Shown piece by piece: positions 19,780 through 30,748 of a stretch of 64,000 nucleotides of DNA. The notes under the pieces were generated by a model. That model was not told the origin of the DNA, searched no databases, and saw nothing but the letters and a program-made list of their open reading frames with translations. The position numbers and the translations under genes are program-made. Source of the stretch: Roseateles koreensis (GTDB taxonomy: Bacteria; Pseudomonadota; Gammaproteobacteria; Burkholderiales; Burkholderiaceae_C); the NCBI RefSeq assembly GCF_028595305.1, contig NZ_JAQQXS010000014.1, positions 62,001-126,000 on the forward strand, in the 5' to 3' direction. How positions within the stretch are numbered: the stretch's first letter is position 1; every line of letters starts with the position of its first letter.

Positions 19780-20191
19780 GGGATATCGATGGCGTTTCAG
19801 GCGTTTTGACATTGATTGATGAGAGTTCAACGACGGCTTAATTCAGCACGTCGGTTCAGGGTTGCCTGCACCGACAAGTTGCGAAATTGGCAGATGACGC
19901 ATCGCGGCGCAGCCTCGGGCTGCGCCGGAGCGTGATTGAATCTCCTCCACAAACAGCGCGCTGTGCGAACTGTTAATTTTTGTAAATATCGCTCAAGGGT
20001 AACGGGCGAGCATGTCAGCACACACAGGGTTTGTCCCGACGATGCTTGGTGAAAATTAACTGCGTTTATGCTGTCGCCGGTGCACCAACCACGCGGCCAG
20101 TCGCGTGAAACCCCGTGTCTAGGCCGGCAGCGCCCAGCGATAGGGCGCTACAACCGGCGCACCGCCCGGACATTCGCATCGATGCAACGGC
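19780..20191. other. Intergenic region, no gene seen
   Basis: About 410 bp between the small lipoprotein gene and dps. It contains the presumed promoter of the lipoprotein gene (minus strand). Near 20129-20149 there is a 7-bp inverted repeat (AGCGCCC / GGGCGCT) with no T run. Base composition around 19960-20060 is more AT-rich than the neighbours. No convincing ORF, tRNA or small-RNA signature was found. Confidence 0.5.
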
Positions 20192-20701
20192 TTATTCTTC
20201 CAGCAAGCTGCGCAGCATCCAGGCGGTTTGTTCGTGCACGGTCAGACGCTGGGTCAGCAGGTCGGCGCTGGGCTCATCCGAAGCCTTGTCTACGGCCGGG
20301 AACAGGCTGCGGGCGGTGCGCGCCACAGCCTCATGGCCTGCCACCAGGATGCGCACCATCTCCAACGCCTTCGGGGGCGTGGCGGGCGCGTCGGGCAGTG
20401 AGCTCAGCTGGGCGAACTGCGCGTAGGAGCCGGGTGCTACATGGCCCAGCGAGCGGATGCGCTCAGCGATGGGGTCCACCGCATTCCACAGCTCGGTGTA
20501 CTGCGCCATGAACATGGTGTGCAGGGTGTTGAACATCGGCCCCGTCACGTTCCAGTGGAAATTGTGCGTGGTCAGATAGAGCGTGTAGGTGTCGGCCAGC
20601 AGGCGCGAGAGGCCGGCGGCGATGGCGGCACGGTCCTTCTCTGAGATGCCGATATTGATGCTGGCGCCAGAGGATTTTGCGGAACTGGACTTCTTGGCCA
20701 T
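20192..20701 (-). CDS. dps: Dps-family ferritin-like DNA-protection protein
   Basis: The 169-residue product has the Dps four-helix bundle with the ferroxidase residues in [13 protein letters not shown] (His/Trp/His region) and the paired acidic residues further along. The N-terminal tail is Lys/Ser-rich ([11 protein letters not shown]), as in DNA-binding Dps proteins. It stores iron using hydrogen peroxide and shields DNA under oxidative or starvation stress. ATG 20701 has GGAG six bases upstream on the minus strand. Other oxidative-stress genes (katG, oxyR, sodC) lie within 15 kb. Confidence 0.93.
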   Translation of the reverse strand: MAKKSSSAKSSGASINIGISEKDRAAIAAGLSRLLADTYTLYLTTHNFHWNVTGPMFNTLHTMFMAQYTELWNAVDPIAERIRSLGHVAPGSYAQFAQLSSLPDAPATPPKALEMVRILVAGHEAVARTARSLFPAVDKASDEPSADLLTQRLTVHEQTAWMLRSLLEE

Positions 20702-20838
20702 GGGCTGCTCCAAAGGATCGTTGGCTTGGTTTGGGCGTGTCAGGCCCCGGCTGGGCTTGAACCCTGCGGGGCGCGAGCTCACCCTCGCAGCATAGACCAA
20801 GCTCGCACGTGGTTTGTGACGCTAGCTAGGGGGAGCGC

Positions 20839-21846
20839 TCAGCTGCTGGCTCTGGGGCGCGATGGAAGGCGCCCACTGCTCATCGCCATGGATTGGAGGC
20901 TTTGGGCGAGGGCGAGCAACTCGCTGCGCAAGGCCTGAGGTTTGTGGATGGTGCAGGCAAAAGGCCAAGCCGCGATCTCACGCGCCATGGCGCTCAGATC
21001 GTCGATCTGCGCATCCAAGCGGCAGCCCTCGTGCAAGGGGACTAACAAGCCCAGCTCGGGCGCGAGATGGGCGCGCGCCGTGCTGATGTTGGTGTGCAGG
21101 CTCAGGCGCACTGTGTGGGCGCGGGGCAGGGTGGCGATGGCCTGGCTCAGATGGGCCAGCACATCAAAACCTGCGGGTCGCAAAAAGCTGGCCGGGCGGG
21201 CTTCGACCGCCTCCACCCGGTCCAGGCGAAAACAGCGCAAGGCCTGGCGCAGATGGCAATACCCGACGGCATACCAGTGGCCTCCCCGGAAAGCCAGGCC
21301 GTAGACATCCACCTCCCGGGCCTCGGTCACCTGCTCTTGCGCGCCGCTGCGGTAGCGCAGGCGCACCCGCTGCTGGGCGCGAGCAGCCGTGCTGAGGGCT
21401 GGCAGATGCTCGGTCAGCAAGCTGCCTGGCATTGACTTCTGGCCGGGCGTCAGGGCCACCGCCTCAACCACATCGCGCAGCCGGCGTTGCAAGGCCTTGG
21501 GGCTGACGCGCTCCAGCTTGGCCTGGGCACTGGCCAGGGCGGGCAGGATACCGTTCAGGCCCAGCTCGCGGGCGGCGCGCAAACCCATGGCCAAGGCCAG
21601 GGTCTCGTCCTTGCTGAACATCATGGGCGGCAGCTTGTGGCCGGGGCGCAGGCTGTAGCCGCCGTCGCGGCCGCGCTGGGCTTGCACCGGCACACCTAAC
21701 TCCTGCAAATGGGTGATGTAGCGGCGCACGCTGCGCACCTCCACTCCCATGCTGCGGGCTAGCTCGGCGCCGGAAAGCTGGCGGTTTGACTGCAACAGCT
21801 CCAGCAGGGCCAGCACGCGGCTGGTGGGTTTGGTGGCATGAGCCAT
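20839..21846 (-). CDS. YafY-type WYL-domain transcriptional regulator
   Basis: The 335-residue product has an N-terminal winged helix (about 8-65, with LSGAELARSMGVEVRSVRRY as the recognition region) and a C-terminal WYL domain (about 140-240) containing the HWYAVGYCHLR segment, followed by a WCX-type extension. WYL domains sense ligands or nucleic acids, and many such proteins regulate a divergent gene. Here the divergent partner is a LysE-type exporter 90 bp away, with a palindrome between the two starts. ATG 21846 (MAHATKPTSR) is used; the upstream reading to 22098 runs into the exporter gene. Confidence 0.9.
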   Translation of the reverse strand: MAHATKPTSRVLALLELLQSNRQLSGAELARSMGVEVRSVRRYITHLQELGVPVQAQRGRDGGYSLRPGHKLPPMMFSKDETLALAMGLRAARELGLNGILPALASAQAKLERVSPKALQRRLRDVVEAVALTPGQKSMPGSLLTEHLPALSTAARAQQRVRLRYRSGAQEQVTEAREVDVYGLAFRGGHWYAVGYCHLRQALRCFRLDRVEAVEARPASFLRPAGFDVLAHLSQAIATLPRAHTVRLSLHTNISTARAHLAPELGLLVPLHEGCRLDAQIDDLSAMAREIAAWPFACTIHKPQALRSELLALAQSLQSMAMSSGRLPSRPRASS

Positions 21847-21863
21847 GTCGGCGTCCCGTGCAT

Positions 21864-21892
21864 CGATACAGGACCGATTCTGTCCTATATCG
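21864..21892. promoter_or_regulatory. Palindromic operator between the WYL regulator and the LysE-type exporter
   Basis: Two 11-base arms (21864-21874, CGATACAGGAC; 21882-21892, GTCCTATATCG) form an inverted repeat with one mismatch around a 7-base centre. The site lies about 18 bp from the regulator's ATG and about 45 bp from the exporter's ATG, where it could overlap both promoters. It is probably the binding site of the adjacent WYL regulator; that is an inference from position and symmetry. Confidence 0.65.
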
Positions 21893-21936
21893 CTTCTAGA
21901 CTGCATCCATGCCCACCTACAAGACGATCTGAACTC

Positions 21937-22590
21937 ATGGAACACGCCAACAGCCTCTGGATGTTTTTCGCTCTGACCCTGGGCGTCATCGCCTTGCCGG
22001 GCCTGGACATGGCTTTTGTGGCCGGCAGTGCCAGCGCACGGGGTTGGCAGGGCGGGGCGGCGGCCACAGCCGGCGTGGTGACGGGCGGGCTGATCCATGT
22101 GCTGGTCAATGTGACGGGTCTGGCCGCCTTGCTGATGCTGTGGCCCGGGGCCTTCCAGGTCTTGCTGGTGGCCGGCTCGGCCTATATGGCCTGGATAGGC
22201 TGGAGCATGTGGCGATTGCCGCTGGAGGCGGCGAGTGCGCCTCAGCCCGGGGCCCAGGCATCGCAGCTATCGGCCTTGCCCACGCTCGCTCTGGTGTTCC
22301 GCCGTGGTGTGCTGAACTGCCTGCTCAATCCCAAGGCCTACGCCTTCATGCTGGCCGTGTTTCCCGCCTATCTGCAGGTGCCCGAGCGTAGCGTGGCGGC
22401 GCAGGCCACCTTGTTGGCGAGCATCATCGCGGCCAATCAAATCGTGGTTTACGGTGGGGTGGCGGCGGCCACCGTGGGGGCTCGCCAGTGGCTGGGCGGG
22501 GAAGGGCGGCGGGCGGGCTGGATGACGCGTGCCGTGGGCGCTTTGTTGATGGTCGCGGCGGCGTTGACGCTGTGGAAAGCCTGGGTGTGA
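21937..22590 (+). CDS. LysE/RhtB-family amino-acid exporter
   Basis: The 217-residue inner-membrane protein has about six hydrophobic helices and the family signatures: an early GVIALPGLDMAFV turn, a GWQGGAAATAGVVTG helix and the NCLLNPKAYAFMLAVFP segment. LysE/RhtB proteins export amino acids or derivatives by proton antiport. ATG 21937 begins a typical short periplasmic N-terminus; the reading from 21838 would cross the palindromic operator. It is divergent from the WYL regulator, which probably controls it. Confidence 0.9.
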   Translation: MEHANSLWMFFALTLGVIALPGLDMAFVAGSASARGWQGGAAATAGVVTGGLIHVLVNVTGLAALLMLWPGAFQVLLVAGSAYMAWIGWSMWRLPLEAASAPQPGAQASQLSALPTLALVFRRGVLNCLLNPKAYAFMLAVFPAYLQVPERSVAAQATLLASIIAANQIVVYGGVAAATVGARQWLGGEGRRAGWMTRAVGALLMVAAALTLWKAWV

Positions 22591-22596
22591 GTGAGC

Positions 22597-22703
22597 TCAG
22601 TTCGCGCTATGCCGCATCCAGTCCACGATGAATTGCGCGCCCAGGGCGGCGCCGCTGAGGTTGATGGCCAAGCCTAGAAGTTGGCGAGGTTTTTTTTGAT
22701 CAT
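22597..22703 (-). pseudogene. Possible small ORF interrupted at an A8 run
   Basis: On the minus strand an ATG (22701-22703), preceded by AAGGA about nine bases upstream, opens MIKK and then meets eight A residues (T8 at 22690-22697 on the plus strand). In the frame set by the ATG a stop follows at once. Shifting by one base at the A8 run opens PRQLLGLAINLSGAALGA... ending in a stop at 22597-22599, about 35 residues in total. It may be a small membrane peptide with a frameshift, or one made by slippage on the A run, or chance. It follows the katG terminator, so it would need its own promoter. Confidence 0.25.
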
Positions 22704-22722
22704 GATGATGAATCCTTGAATG

Positions 22723-22754
22723 AAAAAGGGGGCGAACCCTTGGTCGCCCCCTTT
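22723..22754 (-). terminator. katG: Rho-independent terminator of katG
   Basis: A perfect 11-bp stem (22725-22735 AAAGGGGGCGA with 22744-22754 TCGCCCCCTTT) and an 8-base loop are followed on the minus strand by a run of T residues. It lies just after the katG stop at 22777. On the plus strand it could also help stop read-through from the exporter gene. Confidence 0.85.
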
Positions 22755-22776
22755 GTTGACTGGCTTGGCGAACGAA

Positions 22777-25138
<2,362 letters not shown>

Positions 25139-25470
25139 TACAAAAATAGAGGTTTTGCCATGGATTTCTGCGGTGGCGAATCCGCTCAAGGGTCTTGCCA
25201 CCTCCGCGCTTGGTTGGGTGCGCCACCGGGCTCGTGACCGTTGTGACCGTTGCGACGCGTTGTTTGGAGTCTCAAATCATTTACTCCGACTGTTTAGTTC
25301 AGCGTTTTCTTTCAAGTCAGGGACATCAGCGTGTCGTCAATGGGTGATGGAATGGGACTAGGGTTTACGCGTAATTCGCGCCGTCTGGGACCGCTTTCGC
25401 GCCAGCTTCGTGGGGCCTCGTCGCAAGGGTGTGGGCAGGGCGGCGCGTCGTTGCGATAGTTCATCCACCG

Positions 25471-25488
25471 AAGCCCTGGGGGCTTTTT
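25471..25488 (+). terminator. Terminator-like hairpin in the leader of the DUF4148 gene
   Basis: AAGCCC (25471-25476) pairs with GGGCTT (25480-25485) around a 3-base loop and is followed by T residues. It sits about 40 bases upstream of the DUF4148 ribosome-binding site, so it would act as a leader terminator. A second hairpin (CCGGCT 25492-25497 with AGCCGG 25503-25508) follows directly, and the overlapping 14-base palindrome at 25487-25500 gives an alternative pairing. Confidence 0.4.
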
Positions 25489-25538
25489 CAGCCGGCTGAA
25501 TCAGCCGGATCGCTTGTAACTTCTTGAAGGAAATCATC

Positions 25539-25862
25539 ATGGCCTATGCTTCTTTTCGCAATCCCACATTTCAAACCTTGCGCTTGAGCGCTGTGGTCTT
25601 GGCGGCCGCGCTGGCAAGCCTGGGTCAGGTCCAGGCCGCTGAAACATCTGTGGCCGCAGCCGCCAGTGCGAGCCATGAAGTGACTCGCGCCGAGGTGCTG
25701 GCTGAACTGGCCAAGGCCCGCGCCGAAGGCACCATGCCGGGTGAAAATGAGGTCGATCCCTTCACCACGCAGCGCCGTGCAGAAGTCCTGGCTAAGGCCA
25801 AGGCCGCCACGCGCCAGGCAGAAGCCGCTAGTGCCGCGGCCTCGCAAGTGCCGACACGCTGA
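25539..25862 (+). CDS. DUF4148-family small secreted protein
   Basis: The 107-residue product has a Sec signal peptide (about residues 1-33, ending VQAA) and a small mature part with the DUF4148 core, TRAEVLAELAKARAEG followed by acidic and aromatic positions. DUF4148 proteins are short periplasmic proteins common in Burkholderiales and have no known function. ATG 25539 is set by GAAGGAA at 25526-25532. The leader contains a terminator-like hairpin, which suggests conditional expression. The tail is Ala-rich and low-complexity. Confidence 0.85.
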   Translation: MAYASFRNPTFQTLRLSAVVLAAALASLGQVQAAETSVAAAASASHEVTRAEVLAELAKARAEGTMPGENEVDPFTTQRRAEVLAKAKAATRQAEAASAAASQVPTR

Positions 25863-26056
25863 ATGGGGTTTGGCGTGGGAGATTGCCCGCCGGCCAAGGC
25901 CGCTACCATGGTGGCTCTTGCGGGCGAACCCGCGCCGGGCGCTGATCCGGCGTCGAGTTTTTAGCAGTAGGAACCGGTGTGCCTAACCATTAGACTGTGC
26001 TGTACTTGAAGTGCGTACGCGCGCGAGTATTGACTGTCTGACCCAACGGCACATTG

Positions 26057-27742
26057 ATGACAAGACGTCCTGCAAAGGTTTGGCTGTCGCGAAAGGTTTC
26101 ACGGCTTGGTATCGGCCATCGCCTGGCTTTGAGCTACGGCGCCATCATCATTTCGTTGATTGGCCTGAGTGATGCGGCGGTGCTCAAGCTCAAGTCGCTC
26201 AGCGAGGCCACTCGCGAGGCCCTACAGGTCGAATATCCCAAGACGGTGTTGATCAATCAGGTCAATCATCAGCTAGATATCGAGGCCCGTGCGATGCGCA
26301 ACGCCTTGATCTTCAACGCGGAGTCTTCGCGGGCCCAGTATGAAGCCGAGATTGCGTCGGCCACGCTTCGCATGTCGGCGGCCTTGAGCCAGTTGGATGC
26401 GCAAGTTCACGATGCAGTCGGGCGCGATTTGCTGCGCCGCATCCGGGTGGTGCATTCGGCGTACACCGTCAATCAGGATGATTTCATTGTCTTGTTGAAT
26501 CAGCGCCGTCTGGGTGAAGCGCGCAATCTGCTGATCGTTGATCTACACGGCTATCAGATGGACTATTTCGCGCTGTTGGAACAGTTCAACAGACACCAGG
26601 AGACGCAAATGCTGGCCGCCGGGCAGCAGGCGAACCAGGCCTACGTGGACGCGCGCGAATTGATCTTTGGCATGGCGGCCTTGGCGCTGGTGCTCAGCGC
26701 GCTGGTGACGGCGCTGTTTCGGCGTTCCTTGTTGCGAAGCCTGGGCGGCGAGCCTGAGTATGCGGTGTCCATTGCCCGCCGCATTGCGGCTGGCGATATT
26801 CAAACCGCCATTGAACTGGGTGACCGAGACAGCAGCAGCCTCTTGCACGTCATGGAGTTCATGCGCCAGCGCTTGACCGAGCGCGATGAGGCGCTGCGGC
26901 GCGCCAATGCCGATTTGCAGGGCAGCGTCAACACGCTCAGCCAAATGCAGGCTGAACTGGTTTCCAGTGAAAAACTCGCGGCCTTGGGATCATTGGTGGC
27001 GGGCGTGGCGCATGAGCTGAATACCCCTGTCGGCAACAGCCTGCTGGCCGCCAGCACCATGGCTGATGCCACGCACCAGTTGGAGCGGCGCCTGGCGCAA
27101 GCCATGACGCGGGCAACCCTGAATGCTTATATCGACGAGATGCACGCGGCCAGCGACATCTTGTTGCGCAACCTCAGTCGGGTGGGGGATTTGATCAGCA
27201 GCTTCAAGCAAGTGGCGGTGGACAGGGAGAGTTCACAGCGCCGTCAGTTCAAGCTGCACGAGGTGGTCAACGAGATCTGCCTGACTCTGCAACCGTCCTT
27301 GCGCAAGACACCGTACCTGCTGCAGGCGGAGTTGCCTCAGGACATCGAGATGAGCAGCTTTCCCGGGCCGCTGGGTCAGGTGCTGACCAATCTGATCAAC
27401 AACTCGGTGCTGCATGCCTTTGAGGGGCGCGAGCAAGGCCGGATCCAAATCAGCGCACGCAAGTTGGGTGCAGACCTGGTTGAGATTTCCGTCAGCGACA
27501 ACGGCTGCGGCATTCCGGTGGCGAATCAAAAGCGCGTGTTCGAGCCCTTCTTCACCACAAAGTTGGGCCGCGGGGGCTCGGGACTGGGTTTGCACATCGT
27601 ATTCAATATCGTCACCGGTGTTTTGGGTGGCAAGATTCGCCTTGTCAGCCAAGTCGATCAGGGCACCACGGTGACCCTCACCGTACCGCGCGAAGCGCCG
27701 GATGACCCGATCGGGGTCTTGCCGGTGGCAGGGGCTGTTTGA
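26057..27742 (+). CDS. Membrane sensor histidine kinase with periplasmic four-helix-type sensor
   Basis: The 561-residue protein has TM1 at about 25-45, a helical periplasmic region (about 46-200), TM2 at about 202-222, a HAMP-like segment, a coiled coil, a dimerisation domain with phospho-accepting His (about residue 319, GVAHELNTPVGN), and an ATPase domain with N box (INNSVLHAF), G1 (DNGCGI), F (FEPFFTTK) and G2 (GSGLGLH). There is no receiver domain. The following gene, 43 bp downstream on the same strand, encodes a periplasmic binding protein likely to feed it a ligand signal. No response regulator is adjacent. ATG 26057 is used; TTG 26054 is an alternative. Confidence 0.92.
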   Translation: MTRRPAKVWLSRKVSRLGIGHRLALSYGAIIISLIGLSDAAVLKLKSLSEATREALQVEYPKTVLINQVNHQLDIEARAMRNALIFNAESSRAQYEAEIASATLRMSAALSQLDAQVHDAVGRDLLRRIRVVHSAYTVNQDDFIVLLNQRRLGEARNLLIVDLHGYQMDYFALLEQFNRHQETQMLAAGQQANQAYVDARELIFGMAALALVLSALVTALFRRSLLRSLGGEPEYAVSIARRIAAGDIQTAIELGDRDSSSLLHVMEFMRQRLTERDEALRRANADLQGSVNTLSQMQAELVSSEKLAALGSLVAGVAHELNTPVGNSLLAASTMADATHQLERRLAQAMTRATLNAYIDEMHAASDILLRNLSRVGDLISSFKQVAVDRESSQRRQFKLHEVVNEICLTLQPSLRKTPYLLQAELPQDIEMSSFPGPLGQVLTNLINNSVLHAFEGREQGRIQISARKLGADLVEISVSDNGCGIPVANQKRVFEPFFTTKLGRGGSGLGLHIVFNIVTGVLGGKIRLVSQVDQGTTVTLTVPREAPDDPIGVLPVAGAV

Positions 27743-27785
27743 GGGTGAATTTTCAGGGCTTTGACCGTGTTGAGGAGCAAGTGCC

Positions 27786-28790
27786 ATGTCAAGTTCAAAT
27801 GCATCCCGGCGTCGTTATCTGCATCGCTGCTTGCGCCAAATGGCGGGAGCCTCGGCGCTCTTCACCTTGCGCCCGCTTCCCTCGTGGGCGGCGCCTGCAC
27901 CCTGGGTGGCCTACCTGACGCCGGGTTTGGATTTGCCATTTTGGCGAACCCTGGGGCGGGGCGTGCAAGCAACCGTCGAGGCCAAAGGTTATGCATTCGA
28001 GGCCTTTGACAGCCACAACAGCGATGACATGCAACTGCAGAATGCCCGTGCCGTGCTGGCGCGCGGCGCTGCGGGCTTGGTACTGTCGCCCACCAGCAGC
28101 AAGTCGGCGCTGGATGTGCTGGAGTTGGCTGCGCGCGCCAACGTGCCCGCTGTGGTGGCTGACATCGGCACCAACGGCGGCGAGTACGTCTCCTACATCA
28201 AGTCCGATAACTACAAAGGCGCCTACGGGGTGGGCGAGGTGGTGGCGCGGGCCATGCGGGAGCGTGGTTGGCAGGGCGAAGGTTACTGCCTGTGCACCAT
28301 CGCCCTCGATCGCAAGAATGGCCAGGACCGGACGCAAGGATTTCGCGACGCCATGAGCGACGCGGGATTCAATAACGTGCTGGCGCTGCGGCAGATGAAA
28401 AGCTATTCGAAGGACGAAACCTACGGGTTTGTCAAAGAGATGCTGCAGACGTATCCGCGCATGCGTGGGCTGTTTGTCGAAGTCGACCAACCCACACTGG
28501 GCGCCTTGCAGGCCATCAAGGACTTGAAGAAAACCAAAGACCTGGTGGTGGGGTCTTTTGACGGCATTCCCGAGTTTGTGGACTTGCTGCGAAACAAGTC
28601 ACTGGCCGCAGTGGGCATGCAACAACCCTTTTTGATGGGCCGGGATGCGGCGCAGGCCCTGCTCTCCAGCAAAAGCGGGGGCACGCCCGCCAAGCAGATC
28701 CTGGTGCCCGTGTTGATCGCCACCGGCCGCAATATGGATGAATGGTTGCCAACCGCGCGCAAGACCGTCTTTGGGGACATCGGCCCGTAG
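27786..28790 (+). CDS. Periplasmic sugar-binding-type protein paired with the histidine kinase
   Basis: The 334-residue product has an N-terminal export signal with an RRR cluster (Tat- or Sec-type, cleavage near WAAPAP), then a type I periplasmic-binding fold of the ribose/galactose class: WVAYLTPGLDLPFW opens the first lobe, DMQLQNARAVLARGAAGLVLSP follows, and QPFLMGRDAAQALL closes the second. No ABC ATPase or permease is adjacent. The immediate upstream gene is a membrane histidine kinase, so it probably presents a ligand to that kinase, as LuxP does to LuxQ or TorT to TorS. Ligand unknown. Confidence 0.85.
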   Translation: MSSSNASRRRYLHRCLRQMAGASALFTLRPLPSWAAPAPWVAYLTPGLDLPFWRTLGRGVQATVEAKGYAFEAFDSHNSDDMQLQNARAVLARGAAGLVLSPTSSKSALDVLELAARANVPAVVADIGTNGGEYVSYIKSDNYKGAYGVGEVVARAMRERGWQGEGYCLCTIALDRKNGQDRTQGFRDAMSDAGFNNVLALRQMKSYSKDETYGFVKEMLQTYPRMRGLFVEVDQPTLGALQAIKDLKKTKDLVVGSFDGIPEFVDLLRNKSLAAVGMQQPFLMGRDAAQALLSSKSGGTPAKQILVPVLIATGRNMDEWLPTARKTVFGDIGP

Positions 28791-28823
28791 ACCGCTGCGC
28801 CGCTTTGGGAACGTGCCCCGATC

Positions 28824-29690
28824 TCAACGCGGCCCCGGGTGGCGGGCCAGTTCAAGGCCGATCAGGGCGCGCTTGGTTTCAGGCCCCCAGCGATATTCCC
28901 CCAGTTGGGCACTGGCGCGTATTACTCGGTGGCAGGGCACCAGGTAGGCAATCGGGTTGACCGCCACGCAAGATGCCACGGCGCGCACGGCCTGGGGGGC
29001 ACCTACTTGCTGGGCCAACTGGCCGTAGCTGAGCAATTGTCCCTCGGGGAGTTGCATCAGTGCCTGCCAAACCTTCAGCCTCAGCGGGGTGCCGTTCATC
29101 ATCAAACCCAGGCGTTGCTGTGGGGCACCGCCCGACAGGCGCCGTTGCAACTCCGCGCCGATGCGGGACAAGGTGGCGTCGTCGCGCTGCCACTGCGCCT
29201 CAGGCAGTTCGGCCTGTGCGGCGTGCAGTTCATCTTGCTCGCGGCCCTGCCCGAGAAAGGCGGCACGCAAAACGCGCAAGTCCTTGCTGCGTTCGGTGGC
29301 GGCCAGCCAGACGGGGCCCAGCGGGCTGTCGATCACCGACCACCCGATTTGCAGGCCGGCGCCTGCGCGCTTGAATTCACCCGGCGTCAGCCCTTCGAGG
29401 TTCAAAAATAGATCATGCAGACGTGACGGCCCGGAGAGCCCCGCTTCCAGCGCTGCGTCCAGCACCGAGCCGGCGTCTTGCAGGCGGGCTTTGGCGCGCG
29501 ACAGGCTCAGCGATTGGGCAAACTCCTTGGGGCTGACCCCCGCGAGGCTGACAAAGCTGCGCTGGAAATGGGCCGGGCTCTGCCCCGCGGCCTGGGCCAA
29601 TTGCTCAAGGCTAAGCGGAGTGCCGGTGCGCGTGATGGCCTCAATGGCCTGGCGCACGGTTTGGTAGCCCTTGCTGTTGGAGGTGTTCAT
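28824..29690 (-). CDS. AraC-type regulator fused to O6-alkylguanine-DNA alkyltransferase (Ada-like)
   Basis: The 288-residue protein has an AraC-type helix-turn-helix domain (about 5-110, LSLEQLAQAAGQSPAHFQRS) and a C-terminal methyltransferase domain with the active cysteine in PCHRVI. It repairs alkylated guanine by self-methylation and may regulate its own operon. Classical Ada has an N-terminal zinc-binding phosphotriester domain, which is absent here, so triester-triggered activation is not expected. ATG 29690 (MNTSNSKGYQTV) is used; the reading from 29777 adds a leader with no features. It lies just downstream of oxyR. Confidence 0.9.
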   Translation of the reverse strand: MNTSNSKGYQTVRQAIEAITRTGTPLSLEQLAQAAGQSPAHFQRSFVSLAGVSPKEFAQSLSLSRAKARLQDAGSVLDAALEAGLSGPSRLHDLFLNLEGLTPGEFKRAGAGLQIGWSVIDSPLGPVWLAATERSKDLRVLRAAFLGQGREQDELHAAQAELPEAQWQRDDATLSRIGAELQRRLSGGAPQQRLGLMMNGTPLRLKVWQALMQLPEGQLLSYGQLAQQVGAPQAVRAVASCVAVNPIAYLVPCHRVIRASAQLGEYRWGPETKRALIGLELARHPGPR

Positions 29691-29827
29691 GGCGGTCGGG
29701 ACGGTGCGGCCTGCGCCGTGGGTCGATAAAGAATGGTGTGATGGCAAATTCTGACCCGCGCCGCAGCCCCCGGCCACCCGATTCTTGCGCTGCGTGTTGT
29801 TGCTTGACTGCTGATGCTTGAACTGAT

Positions 29828-30748
29828 TCAGCTCAGAAAAGTCACCTCGGGCAAACGGCAGGCGTGCACCGCGTTGCGCAGCGCGGCAATGGCCTCATAG
29901 CGGGTGAAGGTGCGCCGCCAGGCCAATACCACGCGCCGGGTGGGCACGGGGGCCGTGAAGGGGATGAAGCGCAGGTGCTGCTGTGCCTGCTGCGGCACGC
30001 TCAAGGCGGGCACCACGGTCACGCCCATGCCGGAGGCGACCATGTGCTTGATGGTTTCCAGCGAGCTGCCTTCAAAGGACTTGCGGATGCCTTCGGCGTT
30101 GCTGGAGAAGCGTGCAAACTCGGGGCACACCTCCAGCACCTGGTCGCGGAAGCAATGGCCGGCGCCGAGCAGCAGCATGGTTTCGTTCTTGAGCTCTTCG
30201 CTGCTGACCGATTCGCGCTGGGCGAAGGGATGGTGGCTGGGCGCGGCGATCTTGAAGGGCTCGTCATAAAGCGGTGCCACCGCCAGCCCGGTGTCGGGAA
30301 AGGGCTCGGCGATGATGGCGCAGTCCAGCTCGCCAGTGCGCAGCATGTCCAGCAACTTGACGGTGAAGTTCTCTTGCAGCATCAAGGGCATCTGCGGGTA
30401 GTCGTCAATCACATGCCGCACCAGTTCGGGCAGCAGGTAGGGGCCGATGGTGTAGATGATGCCCAGCCGCAGCGCGCCGGCCAGCGGGTCTTTGCCGCGC
30501 TTGGCAATTTCCTTGATGGCGCTGGCCTGCTCGATCACCGATTGGGCCTGCTGCACGATGTCTGCCCCCAGTGGCGTCACGGTGATCTCGTTGGCGCCGC
30601 GCTCGAAGATCTTCACGTCCAGCTCTTCTTCCAGCTTCTTGATGGCCACGCTCAAGGTGGGCTGCGAGACAAAGCAGGCTTCCGCTGCGCGGCCGAAATG
30701 GCGCTCCCGGGCTACGGCGACGATGTAACGCAACTCGGTCAGGGTCAT
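29828..30748 (-). CDS. oxyR: Hydrogen-peroxide-sensing LysR-type regulator OxyR
   Basis: The 306-residue LysR protein has the winged-helix DNA-binding region (FVSQPTLSVAIKKLEEEL) and the OxyR regulatory domain. Two redox cysteines, at 199 and 208 (GHCFRDQVLEVC), have the same numbering and spacing as in E. coli, so peroxide-driven disulfide switching is expected. Likely targets include katG 5 kb away and perhaps dps and sodC. It is divergent from panB, about 160 bp away, leaving room for autoregulation. Confidence 0.95.
   Translation of the reverse strand: MTLTELRYIVAVARERHFGRAAEACFVSQPTLSVAIKKLEEELDVKIFERGANEITVTPLGADIVQQAQSVIEQASAIKEIAKRGKDPLAGALRLGIIYTIGPYLLPELVRHVIDDYPQMPLMLQENFTVKLLDMLRTGELDCAIIAEPFPDTGLAVAPLYDEPFKIAAPSHHPFAQRESVSSEELKNETMLLLGAGHCFRDQVLEVCPEFARFSSNAEGIRKSFEGSSLETIKHMVASGMGVTVVPALSVPQQAQQHLRFIPFTAPVPTRRVVLAWRRTFTRYEAIAALRNAVHACRLPEVTFLS

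Noticed and set aside
25155-25361. A 68-residue reading in the katG-DUF4148 interval
   Set aside because: No ribosome-binding site, no family features, and it lies in a region better explained as promoters and leader.
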